A stretch of DNA of 64,000 bases, from the NCBI GenBank assembly GCA_947444195.1, contig CANEZL010000017.1:1-64000 (forward strand), given 5' to 3'. A model generated the notes under the pieces. That model did not search any database, was not told where the DNA came from, and saw nothing but the letters and a program-made list of their open reading frames with translations. The translations under genes and the position numbers were made by a program. Below are positions 25,285-34,548 of this stretch, piece after piece (within the stretch, counting starts at the first letter, position 1; each line of letters starts with the position of its first letter). The DNA is from Methylobacteriaceae bacterium. Its GTDB lineage: Bacteria > Pseudomonadota > Alphaproteobacteria > Rhizobiales > Beijerinckiaceae.

Positions 25285-25743
25285 ATGACGACGCACGAAG
25301 CCCATCTCGCCGAGGCCGTGGCGATCGCGCACCGGAACGTGGCGGAGGGCGGCTCCCCCTACGGCGCCGTGATCGTGAAGGACGGCACCGTCCTGGCACG
25401 GGCCGCCAACACGATCCACCGGACGAACGATCCCACCGACCACGCCGAGATGGTGGCCCTGCGCGAGGCCAGCCGCGCGATCGGGCGCGATCTCGCGGGC
25501 GCGATCATGTACGCGAGCGGCCAGCCCTGCCCGATGTGCCACGCGGCGATGCGGCTTGCCGGCTTCCGGGAAGGCTACTTCGCCTACGCGGCCGAGGAGG
25601 CGGAGACCTACGGCGCCGGCTCGGCCGCGATCTATGGCGAGCTCTGCCGGCCGCTCGCCGAGCAGCCGATGCGCCTCGGCCAGATGCGGCCGGAGGGCGA
25701 GAGCCCCTATCCGGCCTGGGCGGCGCGCAGGGCGGAGGCCTGA
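25285..25743 (+). CDS. Cytidine/deoxycytidylate-type nucleoside deaminase
   Basis: 152 residues of the zinc deaminase superfamily. Zinc motifs DHAEMVALRE and GQPCPMCHAAM are both present with the catalytic Glu in HAE. The sequence GSPYGAVIVKDGTVLARAAN fits the guanine deaminase/tRNA-adenosine deaminase neighbourhood; the C-terminal LCRPLAEQPMRLGQMRPEGE is more like bacterial guanine deaminase than TadA. Assigning the substrate is uncertain. ATG at 25285 preferred, with TCGAGGG upstream. Confidence 0.85.
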   Translation: MTTHEAHLAEAVAIAHRNVAEGGSPYGAVIVKDGTVLARAANTIHRTNDPTDHAEMVALREASRAIGRDLAGAIMYASGQPCPMCHAAMRLAGFREGYFAYAAEEAETYGAGSAAIYGELCRPLAEQPMRLGQMRPEGESPYPAWAARRAEA

Positions 25744-25747
25744 ACCC

Positions 25748-26059
25748 TCAGTGGGTCCAGGGCGCGGTGCGGTTGAACTTGAAATTGTCCGAGTAGGACA
25801 GGCCCTTGCGGATGCCCGGCTTCTGCGGCTCCTCGACCCGGTAGCTGATCCCGGCGCGGGTGGCGTAGGCCACGGCCTCCTCGCGGGTCTCGAACTCGAG
25901 CTTGACCTGCTGGAGCATGTCGGACGAGCCGGTCCAGCCCATCAGGGGATCGGTCTCGCGCGGGGCGGTCTGGTCGAATTCCAGCACCCAGAGCTTGGTG
26001 CGGGCGAGACCCGATTGCGAGGCGTCCTTCGAGGGCTGGTAGATGCGGGCGCTCGACAT
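25748..26059 (-). CDS. Alphaproteobacterial NDUFS4-like complex I accessory subunit
   Basis: 103 residues. The opening MSSARIYQPSKDASQSGLAR and the core WVLEFDQTAPRETDPLMGWT plus SSDMLQQVKLEFETREEAVA match the ETC_C1_NDUFS4 family, accessory subunit of NADH:ubiquinone oxidoreductase, shared between mitochondria and Alphaproteobacteria. Ends NFKFNRTAPWTH, the conserved C-terminus. In this class of bacteria it is encoded away from the nuo operon, beside a tRNA, as here. Confidence 0.93.
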   Translation of the reverse strand: MSSARIYQPSKDASQSGLARTKLWVLEFDQTAPRETDPLMGWTGSSDMLQQVKLEFETREEAVAYATRAGISYRVEEPQKPGIRKGLSYSDNFKFNRTAPWTH

Positions 26060-26093
26060 GGCGAAGGGATCGGCTCCGGACGGTTCTGAAGAT

Positions 26094-26170
<77 letters not shown>

Positions 26171-26260
26171 CTGCCCGCGACAGGCCCCCTGTCCCTAGCG
26201 TCTCACCCCCCTCGGCGCAAGGAGCGGGACCCGCGAAACGGGGCGTCTCCCGAAAGCGGA

Positions 26261-26290
26261 GAAGCCCCGGCCTTGCCGGGCCGGGGCTTC
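26261..26290 (-). terminator. Terminator hairpin downstream of tsf
   Basis: GAAGCCCCGGCC (26261-26272), loop TTGCCG, GGCCGGGGCTTC (26279-26290). The 12-bp stem sits 28 bases after the tsf stop (minus strand). Confidence 0.8.
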
Positions 26291-26318
26291 CCGAAACGTC
26301 CGTCCGCGACGGGCGGGA

Positions 26319-27245
26319 TCAGGCGCGGCCGGCCTGCTGGGCGACCTCGGTGGCGAAGTCCGGGCCCTCTTCCTTCTCGATGCCCTCGCCGAGCGCGTAG
26401 CGCACGAAGGCGGTGAGGCTGACCGGGGCGCCGACCTTGCCCGCGGCCTCCTTGAGGACCTGGGAGATGGTCTTCGAGCCGTCGTGCACGAAGGGCTGCT
26501 CCAGGAGGGTGACCTCCTTGTAGTAGCTCTTCAGGCCGCTCTCGACGATCTTGGCGAGCACGTGGTCCGGCTTGCCGGCGTTCTTCTCGCGCAGGATGTT
26601 CGACTCGCGCTCCACCGTCGTCGCATCGACGCCGGAGGCGTCCAGCGCCACCGGGTTGGTGGCGGCCACGTGCATGGCGATCTGGCGGCCGAGCGCCGAG
26701 AGGGCGTCCACGTCGCCCTCGGATTCGAGCGCCACGAGCACGCCGATCTTGCCGAGACCCTCGGAGACCTGGCTGTGCACGTAGGAGGCGATCACGCCCT
26801 TGCCGACCTCGAGCTTGGCCACGCGGCGCAGGTTCATGTTCTCGCCGATGGTGGCGATGAGGGCCTGCAGCTTCTCGGAAACCGTCTCGGAGGCGCCGGG
26901 GAAGTGGGCGGCCTGGAGGCCTTCCAGGGTCCCGTCGGTGTTCAGGGCGATCTTGGCCGACTCGCGCACGAAGGCCTGGAAGCTGTCGTTGCGGGCGACG
27001 AAGTCGGTCTCGGAATTCACCTCGACGACGGCGGCGTGGCGGCCGGCAGACTCGACGGCGACGAGGCCCTCGGCGGCGACGCGGCCGGCCTTCTTGGCGG
27101 CCTTGGCGAGACCCTTCTTGCGCAGCCAGTCGACGGCGGCCTCGAGGTCGCCCTGCGTCTCGTTGAGGGCGCCCTTGCAGTCCATCATGCCCGCGCCGGT
27201 CTTCTCGCGGAGTTCCTTCACCATCGCGGCGGTGATGTTGGCCAT
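26319..27245 (-). CDS. tsf: Elongation factor Ts
   Basis: 308 residues. Guanine-nucleotide exchange factor for EF-Tu. N-terminal UBA-like domain [20 protein letters not shown] with [20 protein letters not shown]; the EF-Tu contact [16 protein letters not shown]; core repeats with [20 protein letters not shown] and [17 protein letters not shown]. Full length. It follows rpsB on the minus strand (rpsB-tsf is the conserved pair) with a hairpin between. Confidence 0.98.
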   Translation of the reverse strand: MANITAAMVKELREKTGAGMMDCKGALNETQGDLEAAVDWLRKKGLAKAAKKAGRVAAEGLVAVESAGRHAAVVEVNSETDFVARNDSFQAFVRESAKIALNTDGTLEGLQAAHFPGASETVSEKLQALIATIGENMNLRRVAKLEVGKGVIASYVHSQVSEGLGKIGVLVALESEGDVDALSALGRQIAMHVAATNPVALDASGVDATTVERESNILREKNAGKPDHVLAKIVESGLKSYYKEVTLLEQPFVHDGSKTISQVLKEAAGKVGAPVSLTAFVRYALGEGIEKEEGPDFATEVAQQAGRA

Positions 27246-27290
27246 GGCGGGTCCTTTCGTCTCGCCCCGCGCGGGGGCAGTCAGATGAGA

Positions 27291-27321
27291 GGGCCCGGCG
27301 CCCTCAGGGAGCGCCGGGCCC
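27291..27321 (-). terminator. Hairpin between rpsB and tsf
   Basis: GGGCCCGGCGC (27291-27301), 9-nt loop, GCGCCGGGCCC (27311-27321). Perfect 11-bp stem in the rpsB-tsf spacer; may attenuate tsf or stabilise the rpsB mRNA end. Confidence 0.6.
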
Positions 27322-27378
27322 GGAACGATGCGGGATGCCGCGCCGGCCCGCGGGACCGGCGCGAGACCTCGGCAGACC

Positions 27379-28449
27379 TCAGGCGGCGGCGGCGGCCTCG
27401 ACGAAGCCGCGGGCCTGATCGACCCAGCCGTCGCGGGCGATGCGGCCGTTGAGCTTCAGGTCGCCGTCGACCTTGGCCACGTCGTCGGCGCTCATCGCGG
27501 CGATCTGCCAGTAGTGGTAGATGCCGGCATCGTTGAGCTTCTGCACGATCTGCGGACCGGCGCCGTTGAGCTTGGTCAGGTCGTCGGGCGCGCCGCGGGG
27601 CGCGGCGAGCAGCTCGAAATGCTCGGTCGACTCGGCGAGCATCGCCACGTCGGCCGGATCGAGCGAACCGGACTCGACGGAGACCGCCGCGTCGTCGTTG
27701 GCCACCGGCAGTTCCTCGGCCATCGGCTCCTCGGAGGCGCCGAGATCGACGCCCGACGAGCCTTGAGCCCGCGAGATGCCGTCGATCGCCGCGCGGGCGA
27801 CGAGGTCGCAGTAGAGGGCGATGGCGCGGCCGGCATCGTCGTTGGCCGGGACGATGTGGGTGATGCCGTCCGGGTTGCAGTTGGTGTCGACGATGGCCGC
27901 CACCGGGATGCCGAGGCGGTTGGCCTCCTTGATCGCGAGCTGCTCCTTGTTCGTGTCGATGACGAACAGCAGGTCCGGCACGCCGCCCATGTCCTTGATG
28001 CCGCCGAGCGCCTTCTCGAGCTTGTCCTTCTCACGGGACAGCATCAGGCGCTCCTTCTTGGTGAGGCCGGGGCCGCCGGTCTCGAGGGTCTCGGTGACCT
28101 TGCGCAGGCGCGAGATCGAGCCCGAGATGGTCTTCCAGTTCGTCAGCATGCCGCCGAGCCAGCGGGAGTTGACGTAGTACTGGGCCGAGCGCTTGGCCGC
28201 CTCGGCGATGGTGTCGGCCGCCTGGCGCTTCGTGCCGACGAACAGCACGCGGCCGCCGCGGGCGACGGTGTCGCTCACCGCCTGGAGGGCCTGGTGCATC
28301 GCGGGCACCGTCTGGGCGAGGTCGATGATGTGGATGTTGTTGCGGGTGCCGAAGATGTAGGGCTGCATCTTCGGGTTCCAGCGGTGGGACTGGTGACCGA
28401 AATGGGCGCCCGCCTCGAGGAGCTGACGCATAGAGAAATCGACGGCCAT
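27379..28449 (-). CDS. rpsB: 30S ribosomal protein S2 with long C-terminal extension
   Basis: 356 residues. Residues 1-230 are normal S2 ([72 protein letters not shown]). The usual length is about 240-260, so about 100 residues are extra: an acidic, low-complexity stretch (about 240-285) and then [40 protein letters not shown], a helix-hairpin-helix-like module of the type also appended to other alphaproteobacterial ribosomal proteins. Start ATG at 28449. Confidence 0.96.
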   Translation of the reverse strand: MAVDFSMRQLLEAGAHFGHQSHRWNPKMQPYIFGTRNNIHIIDLAQTVPAMHQALQAVSDTVARGGRVLFVGTKRQAADTIAEAAKRSAQYYVNSRWLGGMLTNWKTISGSISRLRKVTETLETGGPGLTKKERLMLSREKDKLEKALGGIKDMGGVPDLLFVIDTNKEQLAIKEANRLGIPVAAIVDTNCNPDGITHIVPANDDAGRAIALYCDLVARAAIDGISRAQGSSGVDLGASEEPMAEELPVANDDAAVSVESGSLDPADVAMLAESTEHFELLAAPRGAPDDLTKLNGAGPQIVQKLNDAGIYHYWQIAAMSADDVAKVDGDLKLNGRIARDGWVDQARGFVEAAAAA

Positions 28450-28492
28450 GATCGTGTGTGCTCTCCGGTTGATACCGCCGCGGAGGAAGCGA

Positions 28493-28510
28493 CCGTCTCC
28501 TGGGAGACGG
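28493..28510 (-). promoter_or_regulatory. Candidate rpsB leader hairpin
   Basis: CCGTCTCC (28493-28500) and GGAGACGG (28503-28510) with a 2-nt loop TG, in the probable 5' leader of rpsB. It could be part of an S2 autoregulatory leader structure, or an unrelated hairpin. Confidence 0.3.
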
Positions 28511-28663
28511 CCACCGGAAACGCCTCATTCAGGCATGAGGCCGGCTCCGCGTGTGGAATGGCCGGGGCGTTAGCAGAAGCCGGGCAGCGAGGCAAGATCG
28601 CCGGGACCCTGCATAGAGCTGCGAGCGTGGTTCACGGGCGGATGCACCGTGAAGGCTCGGCAC

Positions 28664-28696
28664 CGTCATCCCGGGGCCGCGTGAGCGGAGCCTGGG
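28664..28696. repeat. Dispersed repeat, family B (copy 2)
   Basis: CGTCATCCCGGGGCCGCG followed by TGAGCGGAGCCTGGG. Reverse complement of the copy at 10454-10485 with a few changes. It lies in the rpsB-rsuA spacer. Confidence 0.7.
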
Positions 28697-28860
28697 ATCC
28701 ATGAACACCGCGCTACCCCGCTCGGCGCCTGCGCTGTCCCTGGATCGCACGCTCTGCGCGCCTTCCGGTCCGGGCTCCCTCTTCGAGCGACCCGGAACGA
28801 CGGCGCGTCCGTCGAGACGGACGTTTCCGACCGGGAAGAGGACCATTGCCGGATGCCGGC

Positions 28861-29589
28861 TCAGCCCGCGAAGATCCGCGCGATCGCGCCCGCACCCATC
28901 ACCCGGTAGTCCCCCGGCGCCAGATCCGCGGGCAGGTCGAGGCCGCCGACGCGGTCGCGGTGGAGCGCCGCGACGTGGTTGCCCAGCGCCGCGAACATGC
29001 GGCGGACCTGATGGTAGCGGCCCTCGTGCAGGGTCACGGTGCAGCGGGTGGCGTCCTCCGCCGCGAAGCCCACGGGCAGCAGGGGCTTGTCCTCGCCCTC
29101 CAGCATCAGGGTTCCGGCGGCCAGCACCGCGCCCTCGTCCCCCCGCAGCGGCCGGTCGAGGGTGACGCGGTAGCGCTTGGCCACCGCGGCCTTCGGGGCG
29201 ATGATCCGGTGCAGGAGCGCCCCGTCGTCGGTGAGGAGCAGGAGGCCCGAGGTCTCCTTGTCGAGGCGGCCGACCGTGGAGAGGGCCGGGTCGCGGCGGC
29301 GCCAGCGCTCGGGAAACAGCCCGTAGACGAGGGGCCCCGCCTCCTTGTGCGAGCAGGTGACGCCCAGCGGCTTGTGCAGCATCAGGCAGAGGCCGGGCAG
29401 CGGATCGAGGCCCTCGCCCGCCACGGTGAGGCGCTCGGGCAGATCCGGATCGAGGGGGATGCGCGCGCCCGCATCCGCGAGCGCCGCCCCGTCGAGGCGG
29501 ATCGCCCCGGCGCGGGCGAGGCCCTGGATCTCGCGGCGGGAGCCGTAGCCGAGATTGGCCAGCAGCTTGTCGAGGCGGGCGGCCTTCAC
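28861..29589 (-). CDS. rsuA: RsuA-type 16S rRNA pseudouridine synthase
   Basis: 242 residues. An S4 RNA-binding domain (about residues 4-50, ARLDKLLANLGYGSRREIQG) followed by the catalytic domain with the nucleophilic Asp in GRLDKETSGLLLLTDDG (near residue 108). LHEGRYHQVRRMFAALGNHV near the end is the RsuA/RluE-type motif. Modifies a uridine in 16S rRNA; target not provable. Its start overlaps the stop of the methyltransferase upstream (ATGA, 29586-29589), so the two are translationally coupled. Confidence 0.88.
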   Translation of the reverse strand: MKAARLDKLLANLGYGSRREIQGLARAGAIRLDGAALADAGARIPLDPDLPERLTVAGEGLDPLPGLCLMLHKPLGVTCSHKEAGPLVYGLFPERWRRRDPALSTVGRLDKETSGLLLLTDDGALLHRIIAPKAAVAKRYRVTLDRPLRGDEGAVLAAGTLMLEGEDKPLLPVGFAAEDATRCTVTLHEGRYHQVRRMFAALGNHVAALHRDRVGGLDLPADLAPGDYRVMGAGAIARIFAG

Positions 29590-30503
29590 CGGCGCGCCTC
29601 GTAGACCTTGTAGCCCCCCTCCGAGGCGCGCAGGGTCACGCTCCCGAACCGCTCGGCGAGCGCGCGCTCGTAGGGCAGGTGCGCGTTCGCGGTGAGCCAG
29701 AGGGCGCCCCCCGGGCGCAGGGCCTCGGCGGCGCGGGCGATGAAGCCCTGGCCCAGCGCCCGGTCCTCGGCGCCGCCGTCGTGGAAGGGCGGGTTCATGA
29801 CCACGAAATCGAGGCGGGCGAGGTCCGCGACGGGCCCCCGCAGATCCGCCCAGGCGAAGCGCGCCCGCGGATCGGCGACGTTGCGCCGGGCCATCTCCAC
29901 GGCGCGGCGGTCGATGTCCACGAGGAGGAGATCCGCGACCGCCTCGCAGGCCAGCACGGCCCGGGCGAGGAGGCCGAGGCCGCAGCCGAGATCGGCACCC
30001 CGCCCGGCCAGCCGCGGCAGCACCGAGAGGAGCAGCGCGCTGCCGGGATCGAGCCGGTCCCAGGAGAACACCCCCGGCTGGGTGCAGAGGGCGAGGTTGT
30101 CGATGTGGCGGGGACCGCCCTCCTCCAGAGCCGTCGCGAGGCCGGCCGGGGCCTTGGGCCGGTCGAGGACGCAGATGCGGTGGTGGCGCCGCGCCTCCTC
30201 GGCGACCACGCAGCCGAACCCGGCGAGCTCCTTGCCGAGCCGGCTGCCGCCGCGGTCCTTCGGCGCGAGGGCGACGAGCCGCCCCCCCGGCCGCAGCGCC
30301 CGCAGGGCCAGGGCGAGGGCGTAGCGCCGCTCGATGGTTCCGGGCGGCGCCAGCAGGACGGCCTCCGCCAGGCTGTCGGGCGGCACGTCCTCCAGGCGGG
30401 CGGAGCCGGGGATCAGGGGCGAGACCTGGGCCGCGCCCTCAGGGATATCGGCGAGTTCGGCCGGCGGCAGGCCGTAGACGATGGCGGAGACGGGATCGGA
30501 CAT
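29586..30503 (-). CDS. RsmC-like 16S rRNA guanine-N2 methyltransferase
   Basis: 305 residues with an N-terminal degenerate methyltransferase-like half and a C-terminal catalytic half (RsmC/RlmG architecture). Catalytic: GRGADLGCGLGLLARAVLAC (SAM motif I), LLLVDIDRRAVEMARRNVAD (motif II) and FVVMNPPFHDGG, the NPPF motif of N2-guanine methyltransferases. Likely target G1207 of 16S rRNA, but rlmG-like specificity is possible. Coupled to rsuA by overlap, and 44 bases downstream of era, suggesting an rRNA-modification/ribosome-assembly operon. Confidence 0.85.
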   Translation of the reverse strand: MSDPVSAIVYGLPPAELADIPEGAAQVSPLIPGSARLEDVPPDSLAEAVLLAPPGTIERRYALALALRALRPGGRLVALAPKDRGGSRLGKELAGFGCVVAEEARRHHRICVLDRPKAPAGLATALEEGGPRHIDNLALCTQPGVFSWDRLDPGSALLLSVLPRLAGRGADLGCGLGLLARAVLACEAVADLLLVDIDRRAVEMARRNVADPRARFAWADLRGPVADLARLDFVVMNPPFHDGGAEDRALGQGFIARAAEALRPGGALWLTANAHLPYERALAERFGSVTLRASEGGYKVYEARR

Positions 30504-30547
30504 GAACGGGTGAAGGCTTCGGTCGGGCGGGATTCAAGGCGCGAGGG

Positions 30548-31516
30548 TCAGCCCCTGGGGAATTCCAGACCCATCTCGCGGTAGCGGGCCGGGTCGTCCG
30601 CCCAGTTCTCGCGGACCTTCACGTGCAGGAACAGGTGGACCGTCGCCTCGGCGGCCTCCGCGATCTCGATGCGGGCGGCCTGCCCGATCGAGCGGATGGT
30701 CTGCCCGCCCTTGCCCAGCACGATGGAGCGCTGGCTCTCGCGCTCCACGAAGATCGTCTGCTCGATGCGCACGGAGCCGTCCGGGCGGACCTGCCACTGG
30801 TCGGTCTCGACGGTGGAGCGGTAGGGCAGTTCCTCGTGCAGGCGGTCGTAGATCTTCTCGCGGGTGATCTCGGCCGCGAGCATGCGCAGCGGCGCGTCCG
30901 AGACCTGATCCTCCGGGTAGAGCCAGGGCCCGGCGGGCATCAGCGCGGCGAGCGCCCGGCGCAGGGCCTCGATGCCGTCGCCCTTGAGCGCCGAGATCAT
31001 GAAGGTCTGCTCGAAGGGCAGCGTCGCGTTCAAGCCTGCCGCGAGTTCGAGCAGGCGCTCGCGCGGGATCAGGTCGATCTTGTTGAGGATCAGGATGCGG
31101 GGCCGGCGCACGTCCTTCAGGCGGGCGAGCACGGCCTCGACCTCCTCGTCCACGCCCTTGCGCGCGTCGACGAGCAGGCAGACCGCGTCGGCGTCGGAGG
31201 CCCCGCTCCAGGCGGAGTGGACCATCGCCCGGTCGAGGCGGCGCTTGGGCGCGAAGATGCCGGGCGTGTCCACGAGGACGATCTGGGCCTTGCCCTCGAT
31301 CACGATGCCGCGCACCAGCGCCCGCGTCGTCTGCACCTTGCGCGAGACGATGGAGACCTTGGTGCCGACGAGGCTGTTGAGCAGCGTCGACTTGCCCGCA
31401 TTGGGCGCGCCGATGAGGGCGGCGAAGCCCGCCCGCGCGTCCTCCGGCGTGCCGGGCAGGGCGGAGGGCGCCGCGCGACCGGCCTCGGGCATCTCGTCCT
31501 GCGTCTCGTCAGCCAT
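30548..31516 (-). CDS. era: GTPase Era (ribosome assembly)
   Basis: 322 residues. G1 [15 protein letters not shown]2 region TTRALVRGI, G3 DTPGIFAP, G4 LNKIDLI, G5 ISALKGDGIE, then the KH RNA-binding domain with EELPYRSTVETDQWQ and IVLGKGGQTIRSIGQAARIE. Binds 16S rRNA and acts in 30S maturation. The N-terminus has about 30 extra disordered residues. Its start overlaps rnc by 8 bases (31509-31516). Confidence 0.98.
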   Translation of the reverse strand: MADETQDEMPEAGRAAPSALPGTPEDARAGFAALIGAPNAGKSTLLNSLVGTKVSIVSRKVQTTRALVRGIVIEGKAQIVLVDTPGIFAPKRRLDRAMVHSAWSGASDADAVCLLVDARKGVDEEVEAVLARLKDVRRPRILILNKIDLIPRERLLELAAGLNATLPFEQTFMISALKGDGIEALRRALAALMPAGPWLYPEDQVSDAPLRMLAAEITREKIYDRLHEELPYRSTVETDQWQVRPDGSVRIEQTIFVERESQRSIVLGKGGQTIRSIGQAARIEIAEAAEATVHLFLHVKVRENWADDPARYREMGLEFPRG

Positions 31517-32270
31517 CTCGATCCCCGTCGGCGGGCCCGCCCTCGGCGATGCCCTCCCGTGCCATCACCGCGCGGGCGGCCTCCTGCTCGGCGATCCGCT
31601 TCGAAGGGCCCTCGCCGATGCCGGGCTCCAGCCCCTCCACCTGCGCGGCGATGCGGTAGAGCGGGGCGTGGTCGGGCCCCGAGCGTTCCATCACCGCGTA
31701 GACCGGCAACGCGAGGCCGCGGGCCATCGCCCATTCCTGCAGGGCGGACTTGGCGTCGCGCCCCCGCGGCGCCCCGGTGATCTCGGCGGGGCGGAAGGCG
31801 GCCTCGACGATCTCGCGGGCGCGGGCATAGCCCGCATCGAGATAGACCGCTCCGAGGATCGCCTCGCAGACGTCGGCGAGGATGGTGGGGTTGCGCCGGG
31901 CGCCGCCGGCCACCTCGCCCTGGCCGAGGGCGAGGTGCGGGCCGACCTCCCAGCGCCCCGCCACCGCGGCGCAGGTCTCGCGGCGGACGAGGCCGGCGAG
32001 GCGGCGGGACAACTCGCCCTCGTCGGCCCCGGGCAGGGCCGCGTAGAGGATGTCGGCGACCGCGAGGCCGAGCACGCGGTCGCCGAGGAATTCCAGGCGC
32101 TGGTAGCTGCCGGCGCGGGCGCCCGCCTTGCTGATATGGGTCAGGGCCAGTTCGAGCAGGCCGCGGTCGCCGAAGCTGTGGCCGATGCGCGCCTCAAGGA
32201 GGCCGAGCGGCGGCTTGGTGGTGCGGCGGACACGCCGCGCGGGGGTCTCGGGGCGCGCAGGCTCGCTCAA
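31509..32270 (-). CDS. rnc: Ribonuclease III (TTG start)
   Basis: 253 residues. Endonuclease of double-stranded RNA, for rRNA processing. RNase III signature YQRLEFLGDRVLGLAVADIL (catalytic Glu and Asp), second acidic motif ADVCEAILGAVYLDAGYARA, and a C-terminal dsRNA-binding domain (about 175-245; GRDAKSALQEWAMARGLALP). The start is TTG at 32270 (LSEPARPETPARR), 8 bases after the lepB stop with AGGGGCGG in the gap; no ATG or GTG gives a better frame. The C-terminus overlaps era by 8 bases. Confidence 0.94.
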   Translation of the reverse strand: MSEPARPETPARRVRRTTKPPLGLLEARIGHSFGDRGLLELALTHISKAGARAGSYQRLEFLGDRVLGLAVADILYAALPGADEGELSRRLAGLVRRETCAAVAGRWEVGPHLALGQGEVAGGARRNPTILADVCEAILGAVYLDAGYARAREIVEAAFRPAEITGAPRGRDAKSALQEWAMARGLALPVYAVMERSGPDHAPLYRIAAQVEGLEPGIGEGPSKRIAEQEAARAVMAREGIAEGGPADGDRDG

Positions 32271-32278
32271 GACCGCCC

Positions 32279-33079
32279 CTAGTGGATCGCGCTGAACAGG
32301 CGGCCCCAGCGCACCTTGGCCGGCCAGTTCCAGATCTGCCAGGCGGGCGTGCCCTCGTCGATCGAGAAGAAGATCATCTCGGCGCGGCCGACGAAGTTCT
32401 CGAACGGCACGTAGCCGACATTGGCGAGGTCGCGCGAATCGGTGGAGTTGTCGCGGTTGTCGCCCATCATGAAGAAGTGCCCGGCCGGCACGGTGTAGAC
32501 CTGGGTCTTGTCCCAGAAGCCGTTGTCGCCGTCGCGCTCGATCACCCGGTGGACCACGCCGTTGGGCAGGGTCTCGTCGTATTGCGGGACCTTGGTGGCC
32601 TGCCCGTAGGGGTCGATGGTCTCGTAATCGGCGATGCGATCGCGCTTGACCGGCTTGCCGTTGATGTTGAGCACGCCGTCGATCATCTGGATCCGGTCGC
32701 CGGGCAGGCCGATCACGCGCTTGATGTAGTCGGTGGCGTTGTCCTTCGGCAGCTTGAACACCGCGATGTCGCCGCGCTTCGGCTCGGCCGCCCAGATGCG
32801 GCCCTCGGCCTTGCCGGGAATGTACTCGCTCAGGGGCAGCGAGTAGCGGGAGTAGCCGTAGGAATACTTGGAGACGAACAGGTAGTCGCCGATCAGCAGC
32901 GTCGGAACCAGCGAGCCCGAGGGGATGTTGAACGGCTGGAACAGCAGCGTGCGCACCACCAGGGCGATGAGCAGCGCCTGGGTGCCGACCTTCAGGGTCT
33001 CGCGGGTGCTGGCCCACAGGCCGGTCTCGGCCCCCTTGAGCTCGTGCTTGCCGTCGTGATTCACGCGCGCGTGTTCCAT
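32279..33079 (-). CDS. lepB: Signal peptidase I
   Basis: 266 residues. Cleaves Sec and Tat signal peptides at the membrane. One TM segment (about 32-48, TQALLIALVVRTLLF), the nucleophile motif FNIPSGSLVPTL (Ser56), general base Lys120 in DYIKRVIGLPGDRIQMIDGV, and box E GDNRDNSTDSRDLANVGYVP. Start ATG at 33079 (MEHARVNHDGKHELKG) preferred; a 61-residue upstream extension is open but looks unrelated. lepB precedes rnc by 8 bases, a conserved pairing. Confidence 0.95.
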   Translation of the reverse strand: MEHARVNHDGKHELKGAETGLWASTRETLKVGTQALLIALVVRTLLFQPFNIPSGSLVPTLLIGDYLFVSKYSYGYSRYSLPLSEYIPGKAEGRIWAAEPKRGDIAVFKLPKDNATDYIKRVIGLPGDRIQMIDGVLNINGKPVKRDRIADYETIDPYGQATKVPQYDETLPNGVVHRVIERDGDNGFWDKTQVYTVPAGHFFMMGDNRDNSTDSRDLANVGYVPFENFVGRAEMIFFSIDEGTPAWQIWNWPAKVRWGRLFSAIH

Positions 33080-33266
33080 CAAGATCGATCCCGCCGCATC
33101 CTTGGCCGGACCCGGCCGTGCACCCTCGCCCGCCCCGTCCGATGCCGGCCCGGTGACGGCCTTGGCACCTGGAATGCGTCGCGATCGTGTCCGCTGAAGG
33201 CCGGGGTCTAGACCAAGCGCCCGCCCGCCGCAACGCGGCTCCCGCGGCCCGCTCCGGAACATCGCC

Positions 33267-33674
33267 TCAGGGCGTGCCGATGGGCACCGCCTCGATGATC
33301 ACGAAGGCCTGAGCCAGGGGCGGATCGTCGGTGAGCGAGACGTGGACCCGCGCCTCGTGCCCCTCCGGCAGCATCGCCCGGAGTCGGGCGAGCGCCCCGC
33401 CGGTGAGCCGCAGGGTCGGCCGGCCGCCGGGCAGGTTCACCACCTCCATGTCGCGCCAGAACACCCCGTGGCTGAGGCCGGTGCCAAGGGCCTTGGCGCA
33501 GGCCTCCTTGGCGGCGAAGCGCCGGGCGTAGGAGGGCGCGCGGGCGGCGCGCCGGTCGGATTTCGCCCGCTCGCCCTCCGTGAAGACGCGGTGGGTGAAG
33601 CGCTCGCCGAATCGCTCCAGGGAGCGGGCGATGCGGCGGATGTCGCAGAGGTCGGAGCCGATGCCGAGGATCAT
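33267..33674 (-). CDS. acpS: Holo-[acyl-carrier-protein] synthase
   Basis: 135 residues. Transfers the phosphopantetheine arm from CoA to apo-[23 protein letters not shown] (N-terminal Asp for Mg2+), [17 protein letters not shown] (Glu of the metal site) and [20 protein letters not shown]. Full length. It starts within the last codon of pdxJ (ATGA at 33671-33674), so it is translationally coupled to pdxJ. Next comes lepB after 187 bases. Confidence 0.96.
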   Translation of the reverse strand: MILGIGSDLCDIRRIARSLERFGERFTHRVFTEGERAKSDRRAARAPSYARRFAAKEACAKALGTGLSHGVFWRDMEVVNLPGGRPTLRLTGGALARLRAMLPEGHEARVHVSLTDDPPLAQAFVIIEAVPIGTP

Positions 33675-34429
33675 GGGCGCGCCCGTTCCCGGCCCGCATC
33701 CATGGCCGCGCGCATGTCGCGCACCGCCTGGGCCAAGCCGACGAAGAGGGCGTCCGCGATCAGGGCGTGGCCGATGTTCAGCTCGCGGATCTCGGGCAGC
33801 ATCGCCACCGGGCCGACGCTGTCGCGGGTGAGGCCGTGGCCCGCATGGATCTCGAGACCCAGGCCGGCGCCGTGGGCGGCGGCCCGGGCGATGCGGGCGA
33901 GTTCGTGGGCGGTGCGCTCCCGGTCCCCCGCCACCGCGGCCTCGCAGTAGCTGCCGGTGTGCAGTTCCACCACCGGCGCGCCGAGGCGGGCGGCGGCCTC
34001 CATGACGGCGGGCTCCGGCTCCACGAAGAGCGAGACGCGGATCCCGGCCTCGGCGAGGCGGCTGATGCGGGGCGCGAGATGATCGCGCCCGCCCACGATG
34101 TCGAGGCCGCCCTCGGTGGTGCGCTCCGCGCGCTTCTCGGGCACGAGGCAGGCGGCGTGGGGCCTCAGTTCGACGGCGAGGCCCACCATCTCGTCGGTGG
34201 CGGCCATCTCGAAGTTCAGGGGCACGGCGAGGGCCGCCTTCAGCGCCCGCATGTCGGCGTCGCGGATGTGGCGGCGGTCCTCGCGCAGATGCGCGGTGAT
34301 GCCGTCGGCGCCGGCCTCCACCGCCAGCAGCGCGGCGCGCACCGGATCCGGATAGGCCTCCCCGCGGGCGTTCCGCACGGTGGCGACGTGGTCGATGTTG
34401 ACGCCGAGGCGCAGCTTCGGGGCGGTCAT
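33671..34429 (-). CDS. pdxJ: Pyridoxine 5'-phosphate synthase
   Basis: 252 residues. Makes pyridoxine phosphate from 1-deoxyxylulose 5-phosphate and 3-amino-1-hydroxyacetone 1-phosphate. [20 protein letters not shown] and [20 protein letters not shown] are the family's conserved N-terminal blocks; [20 protein letters not shown] and [20 protein letters not shown] follow. The gene heads the chain pdxJ-acpS-lepB-rnc-era-rsmC-like-rsuA. Confidence 0.97.
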   Translation of the reverse strand: MTAPKLRLGVNIDHVATVRNARGEAYPDPVRAALLAVEAGADGITAHLREDRRHIRDADMRALKAALAVPLNFEMAATDEMVGLAVELRPHAACLVPEKRAERTTEGGLDIVGGRDHLAPRISRLAEAGIRVSLFVEPEPAVMEAAARLGAPVVELHTGSYCEAAVAGDRERTAHELARIARAAAHGAGLGLEIHAGHGLTRDSVGPVAMLPEIRELNIGHALIADALFVGLAQAVRDMRAAMDAGRERARP

Positions 34430-34548
34430 GTCGGGGCGGGTCTCGCGAGGGCGGTGCCGGTTCCCCTCACCTGTCGATTGCGGGGCGCCGGGGCAAGCCC
34501 CACATCGCCTGCGCGGAGCGGGCGGGCGCCCGGCAGCGGAGGCGGACC

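Larger units (their letters stand above)
28450..28860. other. rpsB leader and gene-free spacer with a dispersed repeat
   Basis: Between rpsB (minus) and rsuA (minus). It holds an 8-bp perfect hairpin (28493-28510) about 45-60 bases upstream of rpsB, a family B repeat (28664-28696) and otherwise nothing gene-like. The promoter of rpsB must lie here. Confidence 0.45.

Noticed and set aside
31509..33233. A 574-codon frame merging rnc and lepB regions on the minus strand
   Set aside because: The first part is lepB read in the wrong frame; only the portion from 32270 is RNase III.
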